64,000 nucleotides of DNA from JAEUMG01 sp963805405 (GCA_963805405.1 CAWDUC010000013.1:62001-126000), one strand, 5' to 3'; counted from the first letter of the stretch, positions 35,321 through 46,032 are shown. Made by a program: numbers and translations. The notes: generated from the letters alone by a model not told the origin.

Positions 35321-36863
35321 CTATTGCCGCTTGCGCCTTTCGTCCTTCTGCCACCCCACCCAGAAAGGCTTGGCCTTGGCGAGCTTCGCCCTCGCCTTCA
35401 CAGCCTTGCGCAGCTCTGCCTTGCGATCGATGGGCGAGGCCGCGGCGAGACGTTCGGCCTCCGCCTCACCGACAAGTTCGGTCAGAAGGCGCAGAAACGT
35501 GACTTCGTCCTGAAGAAGGCCCAATGCCTTCTGAACCTTCTCAAGCTGGCGGATCACAGTCTCATGGCGTTCCCGCGCCTGCTCATTGGGGAGCAGCGTC
35601 TCGAAGAACTCGCCCATGTAGCGCAATTTCTTGGCGGCGATGCGCACGCCATGGCGCTTGTGTGCGTCGAGTTTCTCCAGATCGCTTGCGCGCTTGAGAA
35701 GTGTTTTCAGTCGTCGCGCCAGAAGATTTCCGACTATGTCGCGTACCGGAGCGGCGAACGGTCTGGCGCGAGATCCGCTCCAGCTTCCTCTATCGAGTGC
35801 TGCGGCAAGGTCGACGAGCAAGAGACGCATGCGGCGCGAGGCGAGCCCCTCGGCAAGCGCCTGATGCGCAATGGCACGACGCGCGGCGATGGCCTGGCCG
35901 CCTCGCGATTTCGGATCGATCGAAAATTCCTCCCTGAGCACATCGCAGTCGCGCGCTGCGCCAAGCAGGTCCGAGAGCCATTTGAGTTCGCTCGCCAGTC
36001 CTTCCATGCGCGGATCTTCGATGAGCGGTGCGAAGAGGCTCAAGGCCGCACGCAAGCGGCGGACCGCGATGCGCGCCTGATGTACGCCTTCGATATCGTT
36101 GCGATTGCCGATCGCCGATTCATTCGAGCATGAAGTCGTGGAGACAGGTCCGGGCAATGGCCAGAAACGCGTCGAGCGCCGACATGTCCGGCGCCAGTTC
36201 GGGCGTCGTCGCGGTTTTGGGCTTTCCCCATTTGCCGGTGCTTAATCTCTGGCCGCGCTCCGACTTGGCGATGAAGCTCAAGCGCAACGGCGCGACGGCA
36301 ACAAGTTCGCGGGCCAGCGCGAGGAGGCCGGAACGCGGGCCATCCTTCAATTCAAGCTCGAGTTCGCAGATCGGCAGCTTGCGCTTGCCGGCGATGACGG
36401 TGCCCTGGTCAAGCGCCAGTTCCACGCTTGCGGATTTATACTCGATCAGCGCCTTGGCACGCTCGACTTCCGTCGCGAAGAGCGGCTTGAGATCGCGGGC
36501 ACTCTTGCCGAGGACCGCCGCAGCGGATGACGCGGCGATGTCGCGCGCGAGAAGTCTCTTGGTTTTGACACGCTTCTCCCATTCGCCGCGATCGATCGAA
36601 GCCGATTCCATCGTCTTGACGGTGAGCGTGTGGTTCTTCGCCTCGCTGCGCAGCCTGAGCGTAAGGCCCGCCTTTTCAAGACGATGATCGGGCGTGTCGT
36701 AATAAACGGCCGCGAGTTTCGCAGGCTTGGCCTTGGCAAAGGCCGGTCCGATGATCGGCAAGGTTTTCAGAATTGCGATGGCGTCGGGCTCGAGCAGCAG
36801 CTTGAGTTCGACCTCGCGTGCGGCATCGGCGTCTTTATTCGGCGTTCGCGGCAGCCTTGCCAT
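35321..36863 (-). CDS. CYTH and CHAD domain-containing protein, one frame break
   Basis: About 513 residues once repaired. The N-terminal CYTH domain (AREVELKLLLEP with the EXEXK motif, YYDTPDHRLEKAGLTLRLR) is a triphosphate tunnel fold. The C-terminal CHAD domain has HQARIAVRRLRAALSLF and HKRHGVRIAAKKLRYMGEFF, histidine/lysine-rich helices that bind polyphosphate. The two are split at about 36125 by one extra base that makes a false stop after HDFMLE. The usual bacterial fusion has exactly this order. Likely role: a polyphosphate-associated triphosphatase. Confidence 0.88.
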
Positions 36864-36921
36864 GGCGAAGGCATCCTATCGCATGCGACGGCAATCCGTC
36901 GAATCGCTTCCCCGAACGTCG

Positions 36922-38094
36922 TTAGTGAAGCCGGCGGGCGAGGTTGACGATGCGGGTGGCGGCTTCGGCAAGCGCCGCCTCATCGACGGTCAGCGCGACA
37001 CGCAAATGGCCGGCACCGCCTTCGCCGAAGCTTTCGCCCGGCATGGTGACGACGTTTTCTTCATCCAACAGGCGGGTGGCGAAGGCCTCTCCCGAAAGGC
37101 CGGTGCGGCGGACATCGACCATGATGAACATGCCGCCTTCGGGCATGCGCGCAACGATTCCCGGCGCATTCGAGAGCCCCGAGACGAAGGCCCGTGCGCG
37201 ATTGAAATAGGCCTCGCGCATCTGGTCGACTTCCGGAAAATGATGCGTCAAGGCATGCGCCGTCACGTCCTCAAGGAAGGGTTGCGAACCGAACAGCATG
37301 GTCTCGGCCAAGGGCAGCAACCGATCGGAAAACTCTTGCGAGCCGACCGCCCAGCCGCAACGAAAGCCCGGCATGGCGTGCGACTTCGACAGCGACGAGA
37401 CGACGACGGTGCGGTCGCGCAATTGCGGATCGTCGAAGGGCGAGGCGAAGGGCACGCCGAAAGTGAGATTGGCGTAAACCTCATCGCAGAGGATCCACAG
37501 ATCGTGCTCGCGGCAGACCTGACCTATCGCGGCGATCTCGGCGGCCGACAATACTGCGCCGGTCGGATTGTTGGGTGTATTGAGGAGGAGCACGCGGGCG
37601 TTGGACGTCACATGCGCGCGCAATTCCTTGGCCGTCAGATGAAAGCCGTCCTCGGGCAAAGTGCGGATGGGTATGAATTTCGCTCCACTCGCGGCGATGA
37701 CGCCCTCATAGGTCGCGTAATAGGGGTCGGGCATCAGGATGTCGCAATCTTCCTCGGCGATGGTCATCATCGCGGCGAAGAGTGCGGTCTGCGTGCCCGG
37801 AAGGAACGTGACCTGGTCGGGTGAAACCTCGTGGCCGGAGCGCTTGGTGTAATGGGCGGCAATCGCGTGAAGGACGCCCGGCTCGCCGCGGCCGTTGGAG
37901 TAGCGCGTCCGCCCCGCACGGATGCGATCGTCGATCATGCCGACGAGCGAGGCCGGGGGATGGAAGTCGGGCTCGCCGATCGACAGCATGATCATGTCGC
38001 GGCCCGACGCCTGGCGGCGCTTGCCCTCGATGTGAACAGCCCATTTGTCGGAACCCAGTCCCTGCAACCGGTCCGTGATCCTGGCGTAGCGCAT
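36922..38094 (-). CDS. Class I/II PLP-dependent aminotransferase
   Basis: A 390-residue fold-type-I enzyme. LSIGEPDFHPPASLVG, TPNNPTGAVLSAAEIA (175-), CDEVYANLTF and the Schiff-base lysine in SLSKSHAMPGFRCGW (Lys237) are visible. Arg near the C-terminus in HLRVALTV would bind the substrate carboxylate. The subfamily resembles aspartate/aromatic or arginine:pyruvate aminotransferases; the donor cannot be fixed. The start is ATG 38094 (MRYARITDRL). The frame stays open upstream through the DMT gene, but that extension is out of family. Confidence 0.9.
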   Translation of the reverse strand: MRYARITDRLQGLGSDKWAVHIEGKRRQASGRDMIMLSIGEPDFHPPASLVGMIDDRIRAGRTRYSNGRGEPGVLHAIAAHYTKRSGHEVSPDQVTFLPGTQTALFAAMMTIAEEDCDILMPDPYYATYEGVIAASGAKFIPIRTLPEDGFHLTAKELRAHVTSNARVLLLNTPNNPTGAVLSAAEIAAIGQVCREHDLWILCDEVYANLTFGVPFASPFDDPQLRDRTVVVSSLSKSHAMPGFRCGWAVGSQEFSDRLLPLAETMLFGSQPFLEDVTAHALTHHFPEVDQMREAYFNRARAFVSGLSNAPGIVARMPEGGMFIMVDVRRTGLSGEAFATRLLDEENVVTMPGESFGEGGAGHLRVALTVDEAALAEAATRIVNLARRLH

Positions 38095-38159
38095 GAAAAA
38101 CCTCAAACTGTCGCCGCCGCTTCTAGCCAACGGGAGTGGCGGGCGTCGAGACGAACAGG

Positions 38160-39101
38160 TCAGGCTGGTCTGGGGCGCCGGGACGACGGTGTTGCAACGA
38201 GCCAGCCGGCGAGGCTGATCAGGATCATGCCGCCAATGGTCAAGGGGCCGGGCGTCTCCGCGAAGAAGACATAGCCCCAGACCGCCGCTGAAATCAGATA
38301 GGCGTAATCGAAGGTCGCGATGATCTGCGGCGGTGCGATCTGATAGGCGCGGGCGACGCCGGCGAAATAAGCCGCCGACAAGAGGCCGAGGAGGATCATC
38401 ACGCCCCATTCCCTGATGCCCATCGGCGCCCAGTCGCCGAGCAGGAACGGGAAGGCGGACTTCGTCCCGCCTTCCAGCCCGGCCAGCATCAGCAAGGCGG
38501 TGGCGATCAACCCAGTCGCGACGAAGCAGACATGCAGCGCCAATCCGAGTGCCAGCGGTGCCTCGTCGCGGCATTTGCTGCGGGTCAGCACCATGGCGAG
38601 GGCATAGAAGGCAGCGCATAGCAGCGGCAGGATCGTGAACCAGGAAAAGGCATCGGTTCCCGGCTTCACGATGGCAGCGACGCCCAGAAAGCCGAGCAGG
38701 ATACCGGCCCATTGCAACGGCGTGACCGGTTCCTTGATCAGCGCTGCAGACAGCAAGGCTATCATGATCGGGCCGGTATAGGCGGCAGCCGCCGCAGCCG
38801 ACAGAGGGATGATCGGCAGCGAGGCGTAGAAGGTGATCCAGGCGAGGACGAGCAGGATGCTGCGCAGCAGGACCCAGGCGGGCAGGCGAGGCCACATCGG
38901 GATCGACAAGGCCCGGAGCAGGCCGATGAGCAGGACGACGGCGGTCAATGAGCGCGCGGCGAAGATCTGCCAGATCGTCAGGTCGGCGCTGACCAATTTC
39001 ACCACCGCGTCGGCAAAGGCCATGGTCACGACCGAAGCCAGGATCAGGCCGATGCCCTGGGCCGTATGGTCCGGCCGTGCCGCTGCTGCCTCCGTCGTCA
39101 T
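38160..39101 (-). CDS. DMT-superfamily (EamA) transporter
   Basis: A 313-residue inner-membrane protein with ten hydrophobic helices in two EamA repeats (FADAVVKLVSADLTIWQIF... and LPLLCAAFYALAMVLTRS...). The start ATG 39101 is placed by GGAGG five bases upstream; ATG 39104 is two bases from the same motif and less likely. The substrate is unknown; family members export amino acids or metabolites. It lies 65 bases upstream of the aminotransferase on the same strand and may be co-transcribed with it. Confidence 0.88.
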   Translation of the reverse strand: MTTEAAAARPDHTAQGIGLILASVVTMAFADAVVKLVSADLTIWQIFAARSLTAVVLLIGLLRALSIPMWPRLPAWVLLRSILLVLAWITFYASLPIIPLSAAAAAAYTGPIMIALLSAALIKEPVTPLQWAGILLGFLGVAAIVKPGTDAFSWFTILPLLCAAFYALAMVLTRSKCRDEAPLALGLALHVCFVATGLIATALLMLAGLEGGTKSAFPFLLGDWAPMGIREWGVMILLGLLSAAYFAGVARAYQIAPPQIIATFDYAYLISAAVWGYVFFAETPGPLTIGGMILISLAGWLVATPSSRRPRPA

Positions 39102-39421
39102 CATCGCCTCCAATCACCACCGCAAGATTACCGGCAGACTGCCCCAAGCGGGCGATGGAAGACGGCAGGAACCGGCAGGGTGCGACAGTGCGTGCCGCGG
39201 GGAACGGATTGCGGCCATGCTGGTTTCACAATTGCCCGCTAAGCGCGCAGCGCAAGGCGTCATGACGAAAGTTTAGTCAGGGCAGGGCTTTACAAACCGC
39301 TTGGGGCATACCATGCTGCAACGCAGTGTGGTGACTTGGGCTTCGTCCGTTAAGTTATTGAATTGCGTAAGAGAACTGGCGCCCTAGGGCGTTAGCTACT
39401 GCGAGAGAGGGTGTTTTTCAT
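39102..39421 (+). promoter_or_regulatory. Gap upstream of opgG with a 12-bp palindrome
   Basis: These 320 bases hold no convincing gene. CGCCCTAGGGCG at 39380-39391 is a perfect 12-bp palindrome 30 bases before the opgG start, placed where an operator could act. GAGAGAGGG at about 39402-39410 may serve as a ribosome-binding region. I see no sure promoter hexamers. Confidence 0.35.
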
Positions 39422-40967
39422 ATGGGGCCGACGCGCCGCGCGCTGGTGAAAACCGCCGCAGGACAACTCGCCTTGCTTGCGCTTTTGGGCCGCAACGGCA
39501 TCTCTCCTGCTTCTGCTGCGACCGAGTTGTTCCAGCCGCCGGAAGCGTTTCCGGAAGATTTCGTCGTCAATCTGGCGCGCGACCGCGCAAAGCAGCCCTA
39601 TGTCGAGGCCAAGGTGGCGATGCCGGACAATTGGCAGTCGCTGACTTTCGACCAGTATCGCGACATCCGTTTCGACATCAACAAATCGATCTGGCGCGGC
39701 GCTCCGCACGGCTTTTCGATCGACCTCTTACATACCGGTTTCTTCTATTCGACGCCGGTCGACCTCTATGTCGTGGCGGGCGGCCAGCAGTCGCGGATCA
39801 ATTACCTCCCCGACCTCTTCACCTTCGGGCCTCTGGTGCCCAAGCCATCAGGTGATCTCGACCTGCATTATTCGGGGTTTCGCCTGCGCTATCCGATCAA
39901 TGGCAAAGACTATTTCGACGAGTTCGCCGTCTTCCAAGGCGCGTCCTATTTCCGGGCGATCGCCAAGGGCCAGATCTACGGGCTGTCAGCACGCGGCCTT
40001 GCTATCGATACCGGCCAGCCGCAGGGCGAAGAGTTTCCCTTTTTCCGGGCATTCTGGCTCGAGGAGCCACCGGCGGCAGCCGCCACCATCCGCATTCATG
40101 CGCTGCTTGATTCGCCCTCGGCGACCGGCGCCTTCCGCTTCAACATTACACCGGGCGAAATCACCCAGATGGATGTCGAGGTGTCGATCTTCCCGCGCCG
40201 CGACCTCGAACATGCGGGCTTTGCGCCATTAACCAGCATGTATCTCTTCGATGAGTTGGGAGGTGCAAGTTTTGACGACTATCGCCCGGCTGTCCATGAT
40301 TCCGACGGATTGATGATGTTGACTGGCGCCGGCGAATGGATCTGGCGCCCGCTGGCCAATCCCAAGACCTTGCAAGTGAGCGCCTTTTCCGACCTCAACC
40401 CCAAGGGGTTCGGACTTCATGCAGCGCAAGCGCCACTACGGCGATTATCTCGATCTTGAATCGAAATACGAGCGTCGTCCGAGCCTGTGGGTCGAGCCCT
40501 TCGGCGCCTGGGGCGAGGGCGCCATCGAGCTTTACGAAATTCCCTCGCGCATGGAAGTGAACGACAATATCGTCGCCTTCTGGCGGCCGCGCGACAAGAT
40601 CGCCCAGGGGTCCGAGTTCAAGATCGCCTATCGGCTCAACTGGGCGGAGGAATGGCCGCCGCAGAAGCCCGAAAACAAGGCGATGGTGAAGTTCTCGGGC
40701 GGCGGGCTCAATGCTCATCAGGACCGGCGGCTTTTCGTCATCGATTTTGCCGGCGACAATCTGGCGGGCGAAGTAACGCCGGATGTCTCGGCATCGGGGG
40801 GTAAGATTTCGAACATCGTTTTGCAGCAGAACCCCCAGGCCGGCGGGGCGCGCCTGACTTTCGAATTCGATCCGGACGGCGCGGAACTTGTCGAATTCAG
40901 GAGCGTTCTCAAGCGCGGTGCGGAGCAGATCAGCGAGACATGGTTGTACCGGTGGACGAAGTCCTAA
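39422..40967 (+). CDS. opgG: Periplasmic glucan biosynthesis protein OpgG/MdoG, one frame break
   Basis: About 514 residues once repaired, normal for the family. It acts in the periplasm to shape osmoregulated glucans made by OpgH. The N-terminus MGPTRRALVKTAAGQLALLA has a Tat-like TRRALVK export signal. DYFDEFAVFQGASYFRAI, YGLSARGLAIDTGQ and LEEPPAAAATIRIHALLDSPSATG-like segments mark the first domain. An extra C at about 40418 splits off the second part, starting LMQRKRHYGDYLDLESKY. The frame then runs cleanly to TWLYRWTKS. It overlaps or abuts opgH. Confidence 0.92.
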
Positions 40968-40978
40968 AATTCAGGGAC

Positions 40979-42836
40979 ATGCCCAGGCTCTTGCCGGCGG
41001 AGACGCCCTTGGCCATGCCGGCCCAGCGCTTCGACCATTGGGCGCCCGGTCGCGCCTTGTCGCCGGGGCCGGCGAAGCTTGAAACGCGCCTCGCGCGTCT
41101 CTTCGTTTTTACCCTGACATTCGCGATCACCGCGATCGGTACATATGAAATGTACCAGGTAATCAGCCCCTCTGGTGCAACGCGCTTGCAAATCGTCTTT
41201 GCCGGCCTCTTCGCGGTCACCTTCGCCTGGATCGCCTTCTCCGCGCCAGCGCCATCCTCGGCTTCTTCGGTGCGTCGCGGCCAAAGTGCGCAAACGCTTC
41301 GGCGCCGCTTTCCAAGGCGGGTCGGACCGCACTTCTCATGCCGGTTTACAACGAAAATCCGAACGCGTCTTAGCCGCACTCGAGCCATGGCGCGCTCCTT
41401 ATCTCGCATGGTGCCGGCCGCGCCTTCGACATCTTCATCTGAGCGATACCCGCGAAAGCCACCCGCGGCGGAAGCGGAGATGGCCGCCGCCGCGCTCAAG
41501 GCCGAGCATGGCGGGACGGATCGGCATTCACTACCGGCGGCGCGCGGAGAACAAGCACAAGAAAGCCGGCAACATCGCCGATTCGTCACCCGCTGGGGCG
41601 GCGCTACGACCATGATGGTGGTGCTCGACGCCGACAGCCACATGGACCGGCAAGACGCTCATCATACTCGCTCGCGCCATGGCCGCGGATCCGAAGCTCG
41701 GCATCGTCCAGACCTTGCCGCTGCTCGCACGAATCGCTGGACGCTGTATGCCCGCATGCAGCAATTCGCCGGCCGGGTCTATGGGCCGCTCGTCGCTGCC
41801 GGGCTTGCCGCCTGGCATGGCGAGGATGGCAATTACTGGGGTCACAATGCGATCATCCGCGTGAAGCGCTTTCGCAGATTGCGCTGGCCTGCCGGAACTG
41901 CACGGGCCGCAAACCTTTCGGCGGGCACATCCTCAGCCATGATTTCGTCGAGGCGGCATTGATCCGGCGCGGCGGCTGGAAGGTCTAATGTATCCCCAGC
42001 CTCGGCGGCTCCTATGAGGAGACGCCGCCGTCGCTGATCGAACTCGCCGGCCGCGACCGGCGCTGGGCCAGGGCAATCTGCAGCACATGAAGATCGTCTT
42101 CGCGCGCGGACTGCATTGGACGAGCCGGGTGCATCTCATCCAGGGCATCATGTCCTATCTCGCGTCGCCCTTGTGGCTCCTGCTTCTGGTGGCGGGCTTC
42201 GTGCTGGCGGTGATCGCGAAATATACCGAGCCCAACTACTTCCCCGAAGGCTTTTCGCTCTTCCCGGTGTGGCCGGTCTTCGATCCCGACCAGGCGCTCG
42301 AACTCTTCTTCTTCACGGCGGTAGTACTCTATCTGCCCAAAGTCTTCGGCATCATCCTCGCATTGCGCGACAAGCGCCTGCGCAAGGGCTGCGGCGGTGT
42401 TGTCGGCTTGATGCGGAGTCTTGGAGCCGAAGTCTTGTTGTCGGCGCTGTTGTCACCGATCATGATGCTGATCCAGTCGCGCTTCGTCGCGGATGTGTTC
42501 CTTGGCCGCGATTCTGGCTGGAATGCGCAGTCGCGCGATGATGTTGGCGTGACCTTCACGCAGGCCTTTCGCACGCATTGGCTTCACACCCTTATTGGAA
42601 TCGCCGCGGGCGTGCTTGCGTTCAGCATTTCCTGGACGACCTTCGCCTGGTTCTCGCCTATCGTTGCGGGCCTGCTTTTGTCGATCCCGATCTCATGGCT
42701 CAGCGGCCGGGTGAGCCTCGGCGTCGCGGCCTATCACGGGAACGTCTTCCGTATCCCAGAGGAACGTGCTCCAGTCGGCAAAACCGAAAAGGCGGAAACG
42801 CCCGGAACGGTGCGCCGACTGGAGGCTGCAGAGTGA
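40979..42836 (+). pseudogene. opgH: Glucan biosynthesis glucosyltransferase OpgH/MdoH, many frame breaks as given
   Basis: An inner-membrane GT2 glucosyltransferase that makes the glucan backbone. The start is probably ATG 40979 (MPRLLPAETPLAMPAQRFDH); 40940 is in frame too. Recognisable pieces in different frames are LMPVYNENP, FILSDTRES, VVLDADSHM (the D-D-S metal site), RWTLYARMQQFAGRVYGPL, YWGHNAIIRVKAF, GGHILSHDFVEA, GGSYEETPPSL and QGNLQHMK (QxxRW region). Between about 41250 and 42090 at least a dozen insertions and deletions break the frame. From 42087 to 42836 it is clean, with the C-terminal membrane helices. Confidence 0.85.
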
Positions 42837-44365
42837 AAGAAGATGGGGGGCGCCGGCGTTCGCCACGCGGTGCGCGTGGCGGCAGTCGCAAGCATGAGGC
42901 CTTGGGCCCGGTCGACAATCCCTATCCGCCGCTTGATATCCTTACGCCCGAGGGGTTGGCGCGGATCGTCGATCGTGCCTATCGGCTGCTCGAAGAGGGT
43001 GGGCTCGAATTCCGCTCGGCGCGCGCACTTGCCATTCTGAAAAGCCACGGTGCCGATGTCGATGAAGCGAGCCAGATGGTGCGCTTCGGACGCGATCTGG
43101 TGAAGCATTTTGTCGGGATGGCGCCTCAGGAATTTCCGGTCTTTGCACGCAATCCCGAGCGCAATACCTTGATGGGCGGCAGGCGGATCAATTTCAACAC
43201 GGTCGGCAGCCCGCCAAACATTTCCGATCTTAACCGCGGCAGGCGCCCCGGGACCTATGAGGATCTGTGCAATCTCGTCAAACTCAATCATGCACTGGGC
43301 GTGATCCATCTCGCCGGCGGCGCGGTGGTCGAGCCGCTCGACCTGCCGGTGCCGACGCGCCATCTCGACAACGTCTATGCGATCCTGCGCTATACCGACC
43401 GGCCCGTCATGGCGCGCGCGGTGTCACGCTATCGCGCCGAGGATGCGATCAGGCTCGTGGCCATCGCACGCGGGCGCAGCATGGAGGAGATGGTCTCAGA
43501 GCCCTCCGTCCTCACATCCTTCAACGTGAATTCGCCACGGCGCGTCGATGAGGAATTGCTCGACGGCCTGATGTGCTTTTGCGAGTTCGGCCAGGTGAAT
43601 GTGGTGACGCCGTTTACGCTTGCAGGTGCGATGGCGCCAGTATCGCTCGCGGGCGCCCTGGTCGAGCAGACGGCGGAGGCCCTGGCGATCGTCGCTTTCA
43701 CGCAAATGGTCAGGCCTGGCGTGCCGGTGGTGTTCGGCGGGTTCACGTCCAATGTCGACATGCGCTCGGGGGCGCCGGCCTTCGGCACGCCCGAATATGT
43801 GAAGGCGACGTTGGCGGGTGGGCAATTGGCGCGGTATTTCAAGCTCCCCTATCGCTCGTCGAACGTGAATGCGTCGAACGCGGTCGATGCGCAATCGACC
43901 TATGAAAGTGCGATGTCGCTGTTCGCGGTGGTGATGGGCCATGCCAACATGGTGCATCACGGACTCGGCTGGCTCGAAGGCGGCTTGACTGCTTCCTATG
44001 AAAAGACGGTGATCGATGCCGAGATGATCCGTCAGTGGGCCGAGTGCCTGAAGCCGATCGATGTGACGGAGGAGGAACTGGCGCTCGATGCGATCAAGGA
44101 TGTGCCGCCGGGCGGGCATTTCTTCGGTTCGGCGCACACGCTCGAGCGCTATGAAAAGGCCTTCTATCAGCCGATGATCTCGGACTGGCGCAATTTTGAA
44201 AGCTGGCAGGAAGCGGGCGGGAAGACCGCGACCGAGCGCGCCTATGATCTGTGGCGGAAATTGCTCGCAGAGTATGAGGCGCCGCCTATCGACCCGGCGA
44301 TCGATGAAGAGCTTCAAGCCTATATGGCGCGACGCAAGCCCGAACTCATGGCGATGCAGGAGTGA
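42833..44365 (+). CDS. Trimethylamine methyltransferase (MttB) family protein, non-pyrrolysine type
   Basis: A 510-residue TIM-barrel methyltransferase of the MttB superfamily. GTG 42833 is chosen. GGAGG lies six bases upstream and the start overlaps the opgH stop. Recognisable stretches are GLARIVDRAYRLLEEGGLEF, NTVGSPPNISDLNRGRRPG, GFTSNVDMRSGAPAFGTPEY and GHANMVHHGLGWLEGGLTAS. There is no in-frame TAG, so it lacks the pyrrolysine of archaeal MttB. Characterised non-Pyl members demethylate glycine betaine, proline betaine or carnitine with a corrinoid protein. No corrinoid protein gene is near. It ends 20 bases inside the convergent aconitase-X gene. Confidence 0.88.
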   Translation: MKEDGGRRRSPRGARGGSRKHEALGPVDNPYPPLDILTPEGLARIVDRAYRLLEEGGLEFRSARALAILKSHGADVDEASQMVRFGRDLVKHFVGMAPQEFPVFARNPERNTLMGGRRINFNTVGSPPNISDLNRGRRPGTYEDLCNLVKLNHALGVIHLAGGAVVEPLDLPVPTRHLDNVYAILRYTDRPVMARAVSRYRAEDAIRLVAIARGRSMEEMVSEPSVLTSFNVNSPRRVDEELLDGLMCFCEFGQVNVVTPFTLAGAMAPVSLAGALVEQTAEALAIVAFTQMVRPGVPVVFGGFTSNVDMRSGAPAFGTPEYVKATLAGGQLARYFKLPYRSSNVNASNAVDAQSTYESAMSLFAVVMGHANMVHHGLGWLEGGLTASYEKTVIDAEMIRQWAECLKPIDVTEEELALDAIKDVPPGGHFFGSAHTLERYEKAFYQPMISDWRNFESWQEAGGKTATERAYDLWRKLLAEYEAPPIDPAIDEELQAYMARRKPELMAMQE

Positions 44366-44759
44366 TCGTTCCATCCTCGCCGATAATGGCGGCAGCCCAT
44401 GCGGCGATGATTGCGAAGTCTTCCGCCATGACAGTCAATACGGGCATGGCGCGGCCGTAAAGAGTTGCCGCGACTTCGGCACCGATAGCGAGATTGACAT
44501 CGGGCTCGACCATGACGAGTGCTGATGGACCCGTGCAGCGGCGGATCGATTCAGCCAGCGCGCCAGGCGCCGTGCCGGAACCGCGTGAAGCCGCCATCAG
44601 TACGATCTTGCTGGTGAGATTGATGCCGCGCTGCGGGTGGTGTGCATCGACGATTTCGCCGGTCAGGGGCTCGAAACCGCCCCAGAAGCTCAAGGGCGCA
44701 TCGAGGCAGAGAACCGGTCCCGACGCCGTGCCTGCGTGAAGGATGCGGGCGCTGATCAT
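44346..44759 (-). CDS. Aconitase X small (swivel) subunit, DUF126
   Basis: A 137-residue subunit with ARILHAGTASGPVLCLDAPLSFWGG, the swivelling DUF126 domain, then PQRGINLTSKIVLMAASRGSGTAPGALAES and a C-terminal MPVLTVMAEDFAIIAAW. With the large subunit it forms an aconitase-X-type dehydratase; characterised relatives act on cis-3-hydroxy-L-proline or mevalonate 5-phosphate. ATG 44759 overlaps the large-subunit stop (ATGA). Its stop lies inside the end of the convergent mttB-like gene (20-bp overlap). Confidence 0.88.
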   Translation of the reverse strand: MISARILHAGTASGPVLCLDAPLSFWGGFEPLTGEIVDAHHPQRGINLTSKIVLMAASRGSGTAPGALAESIRRCTGPSALVMVEPDVNLAIGAEVAATLYGRAMPVLTVMAEDFAIIAAWAAAIIGEDGTITPASP

Positions 44760-46030
44760 GCGGCGAGCATCTTGCCAAGCGCCATATCGCGCCAGACTTC
44801 GCCACGTACCGCCGACTCGACGCATTCCTTGAGGCTTCCAAAACACACTTCGACGCCAAGCATCCCCGGCGCGTAATAGGCCCATTTCGCGGCATTGGTC
44901 ATGACACGGCCCTTCGCGCCGCGAACCGCCGGTGAATAATAGGTGCAGACATCCGTGACGACGGTGATGCCGGCGCGTTCGAGATCGGCAAGCCAGCCTT
45001 CCTTCTCGATCAGGCTTCGTACGAAGCGGCTTGTCGAAACATAAAAGACGAAGTCCAGCCTTGATATACCTGCCGTCGAGAAAGCGATGGAGTGCCGAAA
45101 ACTCCGCGAAGGAGAAATGCGGCGTGCCCAGAGCCACCATGTCGAGCGGCCCGTCGCGCCCTGATGAGAGATCGTCGCGCGCCGCGATGATGTCGGCGCG
45201 TGTCACCTCGTATGTGTCGCCGCTTGTGAAGACGCATCCGAGTTCCGGCGCCTCGGGCGTGACGCCGATGCCGTGCCATAGATCGACGCCGCCGGACGAG
45301 GCGACTGCGGCGCTCAAAGCGCGTAGATCATCCTCCGCAGCACTCGCCGGCAGCCCCACGATTGCAGGATTGCGACGGCCGGCGATGCGCCCCAGATGAT
45401 GGCCGAGCAGATGGAAGAAGATCTGGTCGCTGAGAAGCGACGGGTCGATATCTCTGACCTTGAAGAGCATCGCGGCCTTGCGGCCCTCGTCTGTGTGGAG
45501 GGCGGCAAACGGGGCCTTGCCGATCATGGCGCAGGCGACGTCGAGATAATCGCCGTATTTATTGGTGCGCGCGCCGACGACCGAATTGTAGAAGGTGACG
45601 GCATTGGACTCGCCGGCAACGATGTGATCCCCGAAGAGCGGGCCGACCCGGCAATTGATAGGGCGCACAGGTCCAGGTCGGCGTCGCACCCAATGCTTCA
45701 TAGAGTTCGCGCAGAGTGTGGGCGCCGGTGACGATGCCTGGCGATCTGGCGCAGGGCCGCAAGTCCGGGTCGGCTGCGGAGACGACATTCGAGTTGGTCC
45801 AGGTCGGCACGGCGAATTTTGCACCACCGTCGAGCATGAAGCGCGCGAAGTCGGCATGTGCCTCGCCAGCATAGAAGCAGGCATCGAGATGGGCAAAGCC
45901 GATGGGCACGAGTTCAGTCGCGCCCATGATGTCGGCGGCCTTCAGTACGAGTCGCATCGCCAGTTGCATGGCCCGGCCCCTCGGCACCCGCAAGCATGGC
46001 GCGCTCTTGCGGGTTGAGGGGGATCGTCAT
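44756..46030 (-). CDS. Aconitase X catalytic (large) subunit, DUF521, three frame breaks
   Basis: About 423 residues once repaired, from ATG 46030 (MTIPLNPQERAMLAGAEGP). Extra bases at about 45973, 45636 and 45053 are required out. The middle reads PTWTNSNVVSAADPDL, TCAPYQ, FGDHIVAGESNAVTFYNSVV, ARTNKYGDYLDVACAMIG, all DUF521 hallmarks, including residues around the Fe-S or Fe site. The C-terminus carries TDVCTYYSPAVRGAKG and MALGKMLAA. In bacteria this enzyme class commonly dehydrates cis-3-hydroxy-L-proline. It lies two bases downstream of the aas-like gene in a long same-strand run. Confidence 0.87.
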
Positions 46031-46032
46031 TG

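Noticed and set aside
36922..39147. A single 741-codon protein joining the aminotransferase to the upstream transporter
   Set aside because: The upstream part is the DMT transporter gene read in the wrong frame; the aminotransferase has its own canonical start at 38094.
42833..44365. Pyrrolysine-containing MttB
   Set aside because: No in-frame TAG occurs, and no pyl genes are in the window.
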